A stretch of DNA of 64,000 bases from assembly GCA_028274465.1 (NCBI GenBank), contig CM051457.1, positions 97,835,982 through 97,899,981 on the forward strand, read 5' to 3'. A program made the position numbers and the translations under genes. Below, one piece after another: positions 55,116-64,000 of this stretch. Under the pieces are notes generated by a model. That model searched no databases. It saw nothing but the letters and a program-made list of their open reading frames with translations, and was not told the DNA's origin. Every line of letters starts with the position of its first letter. Position 1 is the first letter of the stretch. Origin of the DNA: Plantago ovata (taxonomy: Eukaryota > Streptophyta > Magnoliopsida > Lamiales > Plantaginaceae).

Positions 55116-55469
55116 TGATGAATGTGTATTTTACACTTTCATTCGAGTCTTTTTCACCTATTTTTAGCTATCCTCTATGTTAATTTAGCTATATTTTAGT
55201 GCATTTTATTAGAATAGTGTCACGTTTCCCTTTAGTCTTTATTTTACAGGTTTTGGTTGAAAAATGAGGATTTCCGGGCAAATATATTGAAGTAGACAAG
55301 GAATTGGTGTTCCAGCAGCCTAATTAGAGTATCTGAAGGTTTCCGGATAGGATTTGAAGTCTAGGGGTCGAATCTGGAGGTTAGAAGGCCACTAGAAGTC
55401 AGAAACCGAGTCCGAAAAGGGGAATAAATCCAAAACGCGTCGAAAACGCGTATCTGGCCGAGTTTTACT

Positions 55470-55550
55470 CCCGGGCGAATCGCCCGGGATGTGGGGCGAA
55501 TCGCCCCACACTAGGAGAATCGCCCGGTGTGTGGGGCCCTTTGCTCCACA
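55470..55550. repeat. GC-rich palindrome cluster of the Athila-like 5' LTR
   Basis: CCCGGGCGAATCGCCCGGG (55470-55488) and GTGGGGCGAATCGCCCCAC (from 55491) are repeated exactly as in the 47899 copy. The outer arms differ slightly. A TATA box follows directly. Confidence 0.9.
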
Positions 55551-55643
55551 CAATTCGTAGCCTATATATAGTTGCTCAGTTTTTCTTCGTTTTTCAGACT
55601 TTTCCAGACCTTGCCTCTCACCTTTCTCTGTAGTTTTAGGTAG

Positions 55644-56903
55644 TGATGAACGTGTCAAGGTCAATCAAATAAATTTTTTATTTAGCCAAAGGCAATCCAC
55701 AACTACAACGAAAACTATTTTGGTAGCAGAATGACTCGAGTGTCGTTCTCTCAGGACTATAACTTGCTTTATCTATTTAACAAGAGAATATAAAACAGCA
55801 GGCAGATAGCAATAGGGGGTTTCTAGCAGATAATGGAGATTGGTGATAGTATGGTCCTTCTTAACATAACGGGTCGATAATCATGCATAAATTCCTCGGT
55901 CTTGCATAGAGATCTTTGAATCAATCTAGTGTCCTCTTGCAAGTATTAAGCACTACGAAGATAATCTGGTCTGACTAGTCAATCACGATTGTCCTAATGT
56001 GTTCCGTAATTATTCAACACTACGAAGATAATTGGTCTGATGGTCGACTAGTGTCCAATTGTGCATAATGATCAATACAACATACGAGAATTTTGGTTAC
56101 AACTGATCAACGAAATAAAGCAATGACACGGAGTATAATGCGCGATATGGCCATTAGCATGATTATCTTCCCTCGCTAAGAATTCACATACTACCACCAA
56201 TGATAAGTTTAGCTACTCATAATAGGCATGCAATCAACAGAGATCATAGAAGAAAACATATTGAAAGATAAATAAAATAAGTAGAATAAAACTGTAAGAT
56301 ACAAAGTTACCGAAGGTTGTCAATCTCCGGATGATTGCGATCCTACGAGCTCCAAACTGCTATGAAAAAGTATCCCCTAAGCTATGGAACTCCCAGGACA
56401 AGCCCCGGGAAGTTCCTACCTAAAACTATAGAGAGAGGTGAGAAAGTAGGTCAGGAAAGATATGATTTTCGGAGAGAAAACTGAGCACTATATATAGGCC
56501 CGAAAAAACTCCGGGGCGGTTCGCCCCATGCTGCGGCGGTTTGCCCCACGGCTTTTTCGCGGAATTTCAGCGTTTTCGACACGCTTTTGGATTTCTTCAC
56601 CTTTTCGGACTCGGTTTCTGACTTCTAGTAGCCTTCTAACCTCCAGATTCGGCCCCTAGACTTCAAATCCTATCTGGAAACCTTCAGATACTCCAAATAG
56701 GCTTCTGGAACACCAATTCCTTGTCAACTTCAATATAATTGCCCGGAAATCCCCGAATTTCAACCAAAACCTGTAAAATAAAAGCTAAAGGGAAACGTGA
56801 CACTACTCTAATAAAATGTACAAAAATATGGCTAAATTAACATAGAGGATAGCTAAAATAGGTGAAAAAGACTCGAATGAAAGTGTAAAATACACATTCA
56901 TCA
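55644..56903 (-). mobile_element. Solo Athila-type LTR, inverted inside the 5' LTR
   Basis: A 1260-bp LTR from TGATGAACG to CATTCATCA, flanked by ggtag at 55639-55643 and 56904-56908. Its palindromes are shorter (GGGGCGGTTCGCCCC and GGCGGTTTGCCCC, 56513-56552). Confidence 0.92.
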
Positions 56904-57162
56904 GGTAGGAACTTCCCAGGGCCTGTTCTGGGGGTTCTTAGCTTAGGAGATACTTTTTCATAGCAGTTTGGAGCTTGTAAGATCGCGATTCTTCGGAGAC
57001 TGACAACCTTCGGTAACATTGTATCTTACAGTTTTTCTACTTATTTTTATATATCTTTCAACATGTTTTCTTCTATGATTTCTGTTGATTGCATGACAAC
57101 TATGAGTAGCTAAACTTCTCGTTGGTGATAGTATGTGAATTCTTAGCGAAGGGTTGATAATT

Positions 57163-57195
57163 TCGTAGTGTGTGAATTTGCGCCGTTGCCGGGGA
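57163..57195 (+). other. Junction with a stray primer-site fragment
   Basis: CGTAGTGTGTGAATT is followed by TGCGCCGTTGCCGGGGA, the tRNA-Asp-type primer site of this family, directly fused to an inverted LTR interior. It looks like end-joining of two element fragments. Confidence 0.65.
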
Positions 57196-58289
57196 TTGGT
57201 GATAGTATGATCCTTCAAAGCATAACGAGTTAATAATCATGCGTAAATTCCTCGATTTTGCATGGAGATCTTTGATCTATGAGTTGTCCTGTTGCAATTA
57301 TCACACACTACGAAGATATAGATTCTGATAAGTCAAACACTATTGTCCAATTGTGTTCCGTAATTATTCAACACTACGAAGATATAGATTCTGATAGGTG
57401 AAAGACTAGTGTCCAATTGTGTGCAATAATTAATCAACAATACGAAGATAGAGATTCTGCTAGATCAAAGAAATAAAGCAATAACACGGAGTATAATGCG
57501 CGATATATCCATTAGCATGATTATCAACCCTTCGCTAAGAATTCACATACTACCACCAACGATAAGTTTAGCTACTCATAGTTGTCATGCAATCAACAGA
57601 AATCATAGAAGAAAACATGTTGAAAGATATATAAAAATAAGTAGAAAAACTGTAAGATACAATGTTACCGAAGGTTGTCAGTCTCCGAAGAATCGCGATC
57701 TTACAAGCTCCAAACTGCTATGAAAAAGTATCTCCTAAGCGATGAACCCCCAGAACAGGCTCTGGGAAGTCCCTACCCAAAACTACAGAGAAAGGTGAGA
57801 GAAAAAGTATGAAAAACAGAGAAAACTGAGCAACTATATATAGGCTTCGAATTTGTGTGGGGCGAAGCACCCCACACACCGGGCGAGTCGCCTGGTGTGG
57901 GGCGATTCGCCCCACGTCCCGGGCGATTCGGCCGGGAGGTTTTTTGGGGATATTTCGCGTTTTCGACGCGTTTTTAGATTTCTTTCCCTTTTCGGACTCG
58001 GTTTCTGAGTTCTAGTGGCCTTCTAACCTCCAGATTCGACACCTAGACTCCAAATCCTATCCGGAAACCTTCAGATACTCCAAATAGGCTTCTGGAACAC
58101 CAATTCCTTGTCAACTTCAATATAATTGCTCGGAAATCCTCGTTTTTCAACCAAAACCTGTAAAATAAAAGCTAAAGGGAAACGTGACACTATTCTAATA
58201 AAATGCACTAAAATATAGCTAATTAACATAGAGGATAACTAAAATAGGTGAAAAAGACTCAAATGAAAGTGTAAAATACACATTCATCA
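57196..58289 (-). repeat. Truncated inverted Athila-type LTR
   Basis: It starts inside the LTR (TTGGTGATAGTATGATCC) and runs to CATTCATCA. It has its own palindromes (57856-57935, for example GTGGGGCGATTCGCCCCAC) and a TATA box. About 0.2 kb of the minus-strand LTR 3' end is missing. Confidence 0.85.
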
Positions 58290-58835
58290 CATGACAATTA
58301 TGAGTAGCTAAACTTCTCGTTGGTGATAGTATGTGAATTCTTAGCGAAGGGTTGATAATTATGTTAATGGCTATATCGCGCATTATACTATGAGTTATTG
58401 CTTTATTTCTTTGATCTATCTAAATCTCTATCTTCGTATTGTTGATTAATTATTGTACACAATTGGAAAATTCATTGGTCTTTGACCTATCTAAATCTAT
58501 ATCTTCGTAGTGTTTGATAATTACAACTGGACAATTCATTGATCAAGGATCTCCATGCAAAACCGAGGAATTTACGCATGATTATTAACCCGTTATGCTT
58601 TGAAGGATCATACTATCACCAATCTCCATTATCTGTTAAGAAAAACCTTTGCTAAAACGTCTGCTGTTTTATATTCTAAATTAGATTAGATAAAGCTAGT
58701 TATAGTCCTTAGAGATCGACACTCGAGGTTATTCTACTGCTACACTACGGTTTTCGTTGTAGTTGTGAATTGCCTTTGGCTAAATAACAAATTTATTTGA
58801 TTAATTGGATCACGACAAATCCACGTTCATCAAAT

Positions 58836-58853
58836 TGGCGCCGTTGTCGGGGA
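58836..58853 (+). other. Primer binding site, tRNA-Asp type
   Basis: TGGCGCCGTTGTCGGGGA lies three bases after the LTR end. It matches the usual Athila primer site TGGCGCCGTTGCCGGGGA with one substitution. Confidence 0.9.
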
Positions 58854-58977
58854 CTATACTCCTTTTTTCTGTTTAATTTGTTTATATTTTCAGCATTCAA
58901 TTCCTAATTCTAGTAGTTTTAGTTTTCCTTTTTAACCTCTATCTGATACTCCTTTCCTAGTTTGTTACAGATAGTGT

Positions 58978-60673
58978 ATGCCACATACACGATCTAGAGG
59001 AACACCGCTTGCTGATTCAATTGCTGAGATCGACAAAGTCTACCACCAAAGAAGGCGACTACTTCAAAGGCGTGCCCTAGAGGAAATAGAGGATACTGAT
59101 TTCTCTGAATCTCTACACAGTCTTTTCAAGGAAATCGACGGAATGGCAGAAGCTAGACCACTGAAAGCATGGGTACAACCCTCCAAAGATCGTATGAGGG
59201 GACCGACGATTGTTCTTTCGTATGCAAATCGAAATCTGGAAATCAAGAACCACGCATTCCAACAACTTCTGAGGTTCTATGGCTTAGCAAGGGAAGATGT
59301 GATGGGGTACTTGCACGATATCGATGATTTCGTCAACCAACTCCCACGACCCGGAGCTGAAATAACAACGGATGAGTTGAGGATGAAAGTTTTTGCTATG
59401 GGGCTTGGCGACAGAGCCAAGTCGTGGTTGAGTTCTCTATCAGCAGGCTCGCTGGACACTTGGGAGAAGGTTTTTTCATCTTTCATGGAAAAATACTTCC
59501 CCCACACCTTGACTACCGTGCTCAAGGCGCAAATCACTGAATTCAAACAGGACTATGATGCGACCATCTACACCGCGTTTGAGAGGTTTCAAGATCTCAC
59601 GAACAAGTGCCCTCACCATGGTTTTGAGCTTTTTGACCTAGTCCAACACTTCTACAATGGACTAACCTTCGAGAACCAACAAGTGGTGGATTTCCAATGC
59701 CGAATATCTGGGAGGAAACCGCAGAAGCCGTCTGGGCAGTTTTCGAAAGGCTTGCTAAGGGTTCGCAGTTCAAGGACCCAAGAGCGATGGTTAGGAGACG
59801 TGGACCTGAAGCTCCACCGTCTCAAGAAGCCCCGATGTATGGGGGAATGGTGATCGATTCGAGTGCTTTACCAACGAATTGAAGCAAGTCCTCAAGAGCG
59901 CCACTGGAACAACTGTTTCAAACGAAGTTTGCCGAATATGCAAGAACTATGGGCATGAAGCTCATATGTGTAGATTGGAGCTTGCGTATGATGATGGCAA
60001 CTGGGCTCAAGGAGGCGAAGAGGAAGCCTTTGCTACGGAGTTTGGTACTCAAGAAGCTAGCTACAGACAAGATTGTAGGAATCCTCGAGGTGGATTTTGG
60101 AGAAGAGGATACCGAAACAATCAAGGATATGCACCAACTAGCCAAACTTATGGACCTAACCAAGACCGTAGTAGGCTTAACTATGGTAATGATCACTGCG
60201 AAAACCCCGCTCCGAAAGAGCAACCGAAGTCGAAGTCGGCTCAACTGATGGAGAACTTGCAAAAGATGGTTGATCACACCCAAAGTTTTCTCAAACGTTA
60301 TGAAGAAGATTCTGAGAAGACTAGGGCAAGGCTTGATAGGTTGGAAGAAAGCACTAGGCTTGCCCAACAAAAGATGCAAGAGTTGATCGACCGAGGAGCA
60401 AGTAGGGAGCAAGGCAAACTACCTAGCAACACTGAGAAGTCGATGTCCATTACCTTGGCGGGTGATCTACCTGTTGAAATCACCATCAAGAAGGTTGCTA
60501 GGTGCGAGTGTTGCAAGAAGGAAGAACCTCCACTAGCCAAGGAAGAAGAGAAGGACCTTGGTTCTGACGAGAGTGAAGAGGAGCAAGAGGATCCCGAGCC
60601 ACTCCCTCAAAGTTTCGATGTAAAGGTCGGGATTGGTGAGCTTGAAGATGTCCGTGCCACACTAGACACATGA
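58978..60673 (+). pseudogene. Gag of the Athila-like element
   Basis: The ATG at 58978 (MPHTRSRGTPLADSIAEID). Retrotrans_gag occupies residues about 80-245, with MGLGDRAKSWLSSL, TWEKVFSSFMEKYFP and FERFQDLTNKCPHHG followed by FYNGL. A frameshift near 59690-59710 moves the frame. The next piece (about 59697-59881) ends in TGA, and the frame continues from 59882 with the zinc knuckle CRICKNYGHEAHMC (CX2CX4HX4C). A Gly/Asn/Tyr-rich part and a Glu-rich coiled coil (KTRARLDRLEESTRLAQQKMQ) follow. A second Cys pair CECC is unusual. It packages RNA into particles. Confidence 0.85.
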
Positions 60674-61123
60674 TCCTACTCTAATGTGCTCCCTATGAAT
60701 GTGTTCGAGAAGAGTAGCCTTGGAAAACTATCTGAGCATAAGGCTATTGTGCAACTGGCGGATGGATCCTTTGTGAGACCCGAAGGCGTTGTGAAGAACG
60801 TATTGGTCAAGATTGGTGAAACTTCTGTATACACCAATTTTGTAGTTATGCCAGCGTCTACACCTGGGACGGGGGATGTCGTTCTCTTGGGACGAACGTT
60901 CTTGACTAAGCTACGCTCCATGATGGACATCTACCGAAGGACTTGCACTATTGAGGTGGATGGCAAGCGACATGTGTTGCGAGCCATATCTGATCCACCT
61001 GATACTTCTCACACTGTTAACTACTGTGGTCTTGCTGCCTATGTTCATTCTTATTCACAGGTTCGTGGCATGAGGAGGAGATCCATGAAGGGGAAGTCTA
61101 GTACCCTCAAGAAGAAGAGCTAG
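60674..61123 (+). pseudogene. Aspartic protease remnant of the Athila-like element
   Basis: In frame with gag after a TGA at 60671-60673. The active site reads LDT-stop-SYSNVLPMNVFE, so the Gly codon of the DTG triad has become a stop. Downstream, VRPEGVVKNVLVKIGETSVYTNF and VLLGRTFLTKLRSMMDI match the gypsy retropepsin, including the ILGR-like flap partner. The protein ends in a basic tail at 61123. No reverse transcriptase follows. Confidence 0.85.
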
Positions 61124-62253
61124 GCACAGACAACAGTCGAGTCAAAGCCTTAAAACAGTGGCGCTATCCGGGAGGCAACTCGGAATTTTTATCCTTTTTT
61201 TTACCGCTTTATTGCATGCATTCATACTTGAACAATTTTCTTTTCATATGTGAATTTGTTCGTCTCTGTGTCGTATGTGCTTATGTTATGTTTGAGTGAG
61301 ATTTTTCGAGTGTTTTTGTGAGAAAAATGGTTTTCGGGGACTTTAAAACCGCAATTTTTCTGAAAGTTCGTCTCCCCGCCTCAGGAGGTAGAGGGCGAAT
61401 CGCTCCCCATGGGGGGAGAATCGCCCCACGAGTCCAGAGCGCGCCGCACGCTCTGGACGCACGGGGCGACTCGCCCCGCGACTCTGCAGAACAAAAAACG
61501 GGGAGCTCCCCCATTTCTCTCATTTTTCTCCATCTTCTTCATCTAACTCCAAAAACTTATCCATTTTTCAAAATATCTTCAATCCTTCAAAATATCTTCA
61601 TATTACCATCAAATTGTGTGTTCTTTAGCTTCAATCGAAGCCCGTTACGTGCTCTTTCTTTTCATCCGAACAAATCTCTTCATAGTTCATTCAATCTTCA
61701 GTTTTGAGGTAATCTCACATGAACCCTAATTTTTCAAATTTGGGTTTTTTTTTGATTTATGCTTCAATTAAACTTGTTTGATGTATGGGTTGATGATTTA
61801 TGTGATTAGAAACTTTATTCACTATCAATTGCATGTTCAATTAGGCTTGGTTTGTTGGTTTGAGATTTTTGCTATTAGATGATATATCTTGTTAGGAAAT
61901 GTATCTTTTACTTTCATTCCATGTTTAACATGTGTTTGTTGATATGATAATGATGGATGTAATGGTAGAATGCATGATTGATGAAGTTGAGGATTTATGT
62001 TGTTAGATTTTTGTTACTATGGTATGAATTGAGCCTTGTGATTCAAGGCATTTGTTGTCTAGCAAGAGCATAATGTGATATGTGATTGTGGTAGTTACAT
62101 TGATATGTTGCATGATGAAGTAGCTAGACTAGACATTGGGTTTTTGAGGAGTTCTATTTTCGTAGATATTGCTCGTTTGTTCGCTCGTACATTTGCATAT
62201 GCATAAGTCTGTCTTGCGTCATACAAAGATACTAATTGCTGTTTGTAGGAATC
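61124..62253 (+). other. Noncoding spacer with GC palindromes and a 5'UTR-type intron before the accessory ORF
   Basis: GGGAGGCAACTCGG near 61170 marks the old end of pol. A GC-rich palindromic block (61385-61490) contains GGGCGAATCG, GAATCGCCCC, CCAGAGCG-CGCTCTGG and GGGGCGACTCGCCCC. A pyrimidine-rich leader follows. A donor at about 61708 (TTGAG-GTAATC) and an acceptor at 62248 (TTTGTAG) define a likely intron ending six bases before the ATG at 62254. Confidence 0.6.
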
Positions 62254-63594
62254 ATGGCTCCAAGAGGATCAAGGAGAGCTGGCTCGAGCAAGAAGGGAAA
62301 GGGGGTAGCATCAAGCTCCCAACCTTCTCACGACATGTTCGAGTTGTCTCTAGCTGCGGTAGAAGTCCGACAAAGGCTCGATGCGGAGCTAGCCGAAGGT
62401 GGGAGATCGATCATACCAGATAGGAGGATTGATATTCCGGAGGTAGTAGCTCAAACGGCGGGGTATAGGACGCTCTACCGATTGGCATCAAAAAGGAATT
62501 GGGTTTGGTATAGTTCCAACAGGTTCAAGGGGTACGACGTGAGCCTCCTCCAAGAGTTCTACACTGGATTCACTGATCTCGAGGAGAAGAATGGGGTACT
62601 AGTTCGAGGCCACATAATACCATGGACGCCAGAAACAATTTCTTCATTCATCCATTTTGGGCAACGGGAGTTCACAGGGAGCAACCATGCCTACGAATAT
62701 TCGAGGGCCTCTAGGGGGATAGGAAGACACATTACGGACGTGATCTGCAACAGGGAGTACAAATATCCAGAAATCGGAGCAAAACCTGCACGAATCTGTC
62801 AAAGCGACCTTAGCATTGAGGCTAAGGTGATGATGAAATTCTGCATCTTCAACTTGATCCCTAGGAAGAATGACACTTGGATACAACCAAATTATGCCGA
62901 GCTCCTCTACTGCTTGATCGACAAGCATCGAATCGACATCGGGCATATCATGTATGAAGAGTATGAGCGCCACTGGGAGAAGAAGAAGAAGCCCTTCATC
63001 TTTCCGAGCTTCATCACTGCCTACTGCAAATATCATGGGGTCGAGGACATTGACGAGGGGGATTGCGAGGTCGCTGCCCTTTCACCCTCGACTATTGATG
63101 TACAGCTTGCTAGGTATCAGATGAAGAACCCCACGGCTGCCGCTGCTGATGTAGAAGCACCCTTCCAGCCGAGCGATTCAAATAATGAGAATGATTATGA
63201 GGATGCTATGGAGGCTGAAAATGGCCAAGGCCCTATCCCGGATATTCCATTTGTCCATAGAGCACCGCATGCACCGCCTCGAGCACCACAGGGGTCTAGA
63301 GGTATTGACTTCTCCGATTTCCGGGCCTACCTCGACGAACATTTCGACGGAGTTGATGCTAGTACCGCAGCCTTGACCACTTCTGTCCAAGGAATGCGAC
63401 AAGACCTCAACGGGCACATTGCCTAGCGCAACCGCGATTGGGAGATATTCGAGGAGCATCGCCGTGAGGATAGGCAAGAAAGGTGGGAGCAGCAACAGCT
63501 CATTCAGCAGCAACAGGAGGCTCTACAACGGTCCAATGATCTCCTGTCTGACATGTGGAGGGACTATTATGGGGATTACAATCCCGATGACTAG
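62254..63594 (+). pseudogene. Accessory ORF of the Athila-like element (putative plant transposon protein domain)
   Basis: The ATG at 62254 (MAPRGSRRAGSSKKGKG, basic) follows an intron-type acceptor. Blocks visible: YRLASKRNWVWYSSNRFKGY, LLQEFYTGF, CIFNLIPRKNDTW, the helix-rich IDIGHIMYEEYERHW, then KPFIFPSFITAYCKYHGV. An acidic linker and GIDFSDFRAYLDEHFDGVDA follow. A TAG at 63424-63426 stands where the related ORF at 54535-55115 has a Gln codon; the frame then continues Gln-rich to 63594. The domain is common in plant retrotransposons. Its role is unknown; an RNA- or DNA-binding or particle function is conceivable. Confidence 0.75.
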
Positions 63595-64000
63595 TCTTTT
63601 CACATGTCCACTCTCAGCCAACCGAGGCCAAACCGTTCGGTAACATCTAGTATCACTTCTTATTACTCATTCTCTTTTGCTAGGGACTAGCTAAGAATCA
63701 TAAGGGGGATGGGATGTGAACCGCGATGTTAAGTATTGTTTGGCTTTGTGTTGATTAGTATCTTGTTTTTTGTTTGCATTTGCATTTACACGTTTACTGC
63801 TTTCTTAGATTTTAGGTTGCATTCACTACATTCATCCTAGGATAGTCTTTCATGCTTTATATGGAGTTTATTGCCAATTTTTTTGAACTTTTTTATTGGG
63901 TAGATTAACTAACTATGCCATTAATCATATGCTTCATCTCTATGAATTTGTTTGAGGTTTTTCTCGCTTGGCTTGTCACATTTATGTATTGCACTTAGTT
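63595..64000 (+). other. 3' noncoding part of the Athila-like element
   Basis: No ORF seen. It matches in position the 3' region of the minus-strand copy (52938-54534), and the LTR is expected beyond the window. Confidence 0.5.

Larger units (their letters stand above)
57092..58361. repeat. 71-bp direct duplication flanking an inverted LTR fragment (57092-57162, 58290-58361)
   Basis: The same LTR segment (CATGACAA.TATGAGTAGC through GGGTTGATAATT) occurs on both sides of the fragment with very few differences. It is far longer than an integrase target duplication. Confidence 0.8.
55116..58832 (+). repeat. 5' LTR of the pol-less Athila-like element, broken by two inserts
   Basis: Pieces in order are 55116-55643, 56909-57162 and 58290-58832, about 1.3 kb once joined, the normal length here. 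The palindrome cluster is at 55470-55550 and the TATA box at about 55564-55572. Inserts are a solo LTR at 55644-56903 and a truncated inverted LTR at 57196-58289. Confidence 0.8.
55116..64000 (+). mobile_element. Athila-like element lacking reverse transcriptase and integrase; right end outside window
   Basis: The 5' LTR starts at 55116 inside the accessory ORF of the minus-strand element and ends at 58832, enlarged by two inverted LTR pieces. A tRNA-Asp-type primer site, gag, protease and, after 1.1 kb, an accessory ORF follow. Right after protease comes GGGAGGCAACTCGG, the kind of sequence that normally follows pol in gypsy elements, so pol is deleted. It is a non-autonomous gag-bearing derivative. 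Confidence 0.85.

Overview
The window is nuclear DNA of a flowering plant, most likely a eudicot. GT-AG introns, an E2F-type promoter box, a plant-type cohesin gene and several classes of plant transposable element support this. No species can be named. Two ordinary host genes are visible, a RAD21/SCC1-type cohesin kleisin (29447-34184, +) and a Clot-type thioredoxin-like gene (34998-36508, -), arranged tail to tail. Almost everything else is transposon, much of it nested.

Layout. (1) 1-18682: a SIRE-like Ty1/copia element on the minus strand (left LTR outside the window) with gag, protease, integrase, RT-RNase H and an accessory ORF3. It is split by a 9.8 kb second copia element (3159-12997, TSD atttg) with both 2.1 kb LTRs. 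(2) 18683-21218: a decayed L1-type LINE ending in an A tail. (3) 21323-28084: an LTR remnant with primer site, a CACTA terminus, a gag/LTR remnant of another copia element cut by a solo LTR of the 3159-12997 family (TSD tcttc), and a deleted copy of the SIRE-like family. (4) 28085-36508: gene island. (5) 37476-41470: a diverged solo LTR (TSD agcaa) carrying an inverted-repeat (foldback) element with GGAGCT palindromes. (6) 41873-51591: a hAT transposon, holding a PIF/Harbinger transposon (43344-50226, TSD taa), which in turn holds an Athila-type solo LTR (47899-49222, TSD aaaat). The Harbinger element carries transposase, Myb-like and GRF-zinc-finger/TM genes. (7) 51677-64000: Athila-like Ty3/gypsy elements. 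One is a minus-strand 3' part (51677-55115); a plus-strand element inserted into it (55116 to beyond 64000) has gag, protease and an accessory ORF but no reverse transcriptase. Its 5' LTR is broken by two inverted LTR copies.

How the parts relate. Most inserted elements can be removed on paper at their target duplications and the older reading frame then resumes, so the order of insertion is readable: hAT, then Harbinger, then Athila LTR; and SIRE-like element, then second copia. Nearly all element genes carry stops or frameshifts. The cohesin gene would be intact (658 residues over 13 exons) except for one missing base in exon 10. Notable structural signals are a strongly over-represented TTGCTGA heptamer in the SIRE-like family, GGGCGAATCGCCC-type palindrome clusters just upstream of the TATA box in the Athila-type LTRs, and accessory ORFs in both a copia and a gypsy element that seem to share one domain type. 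All coordinates, alignments and counts were made by eye.
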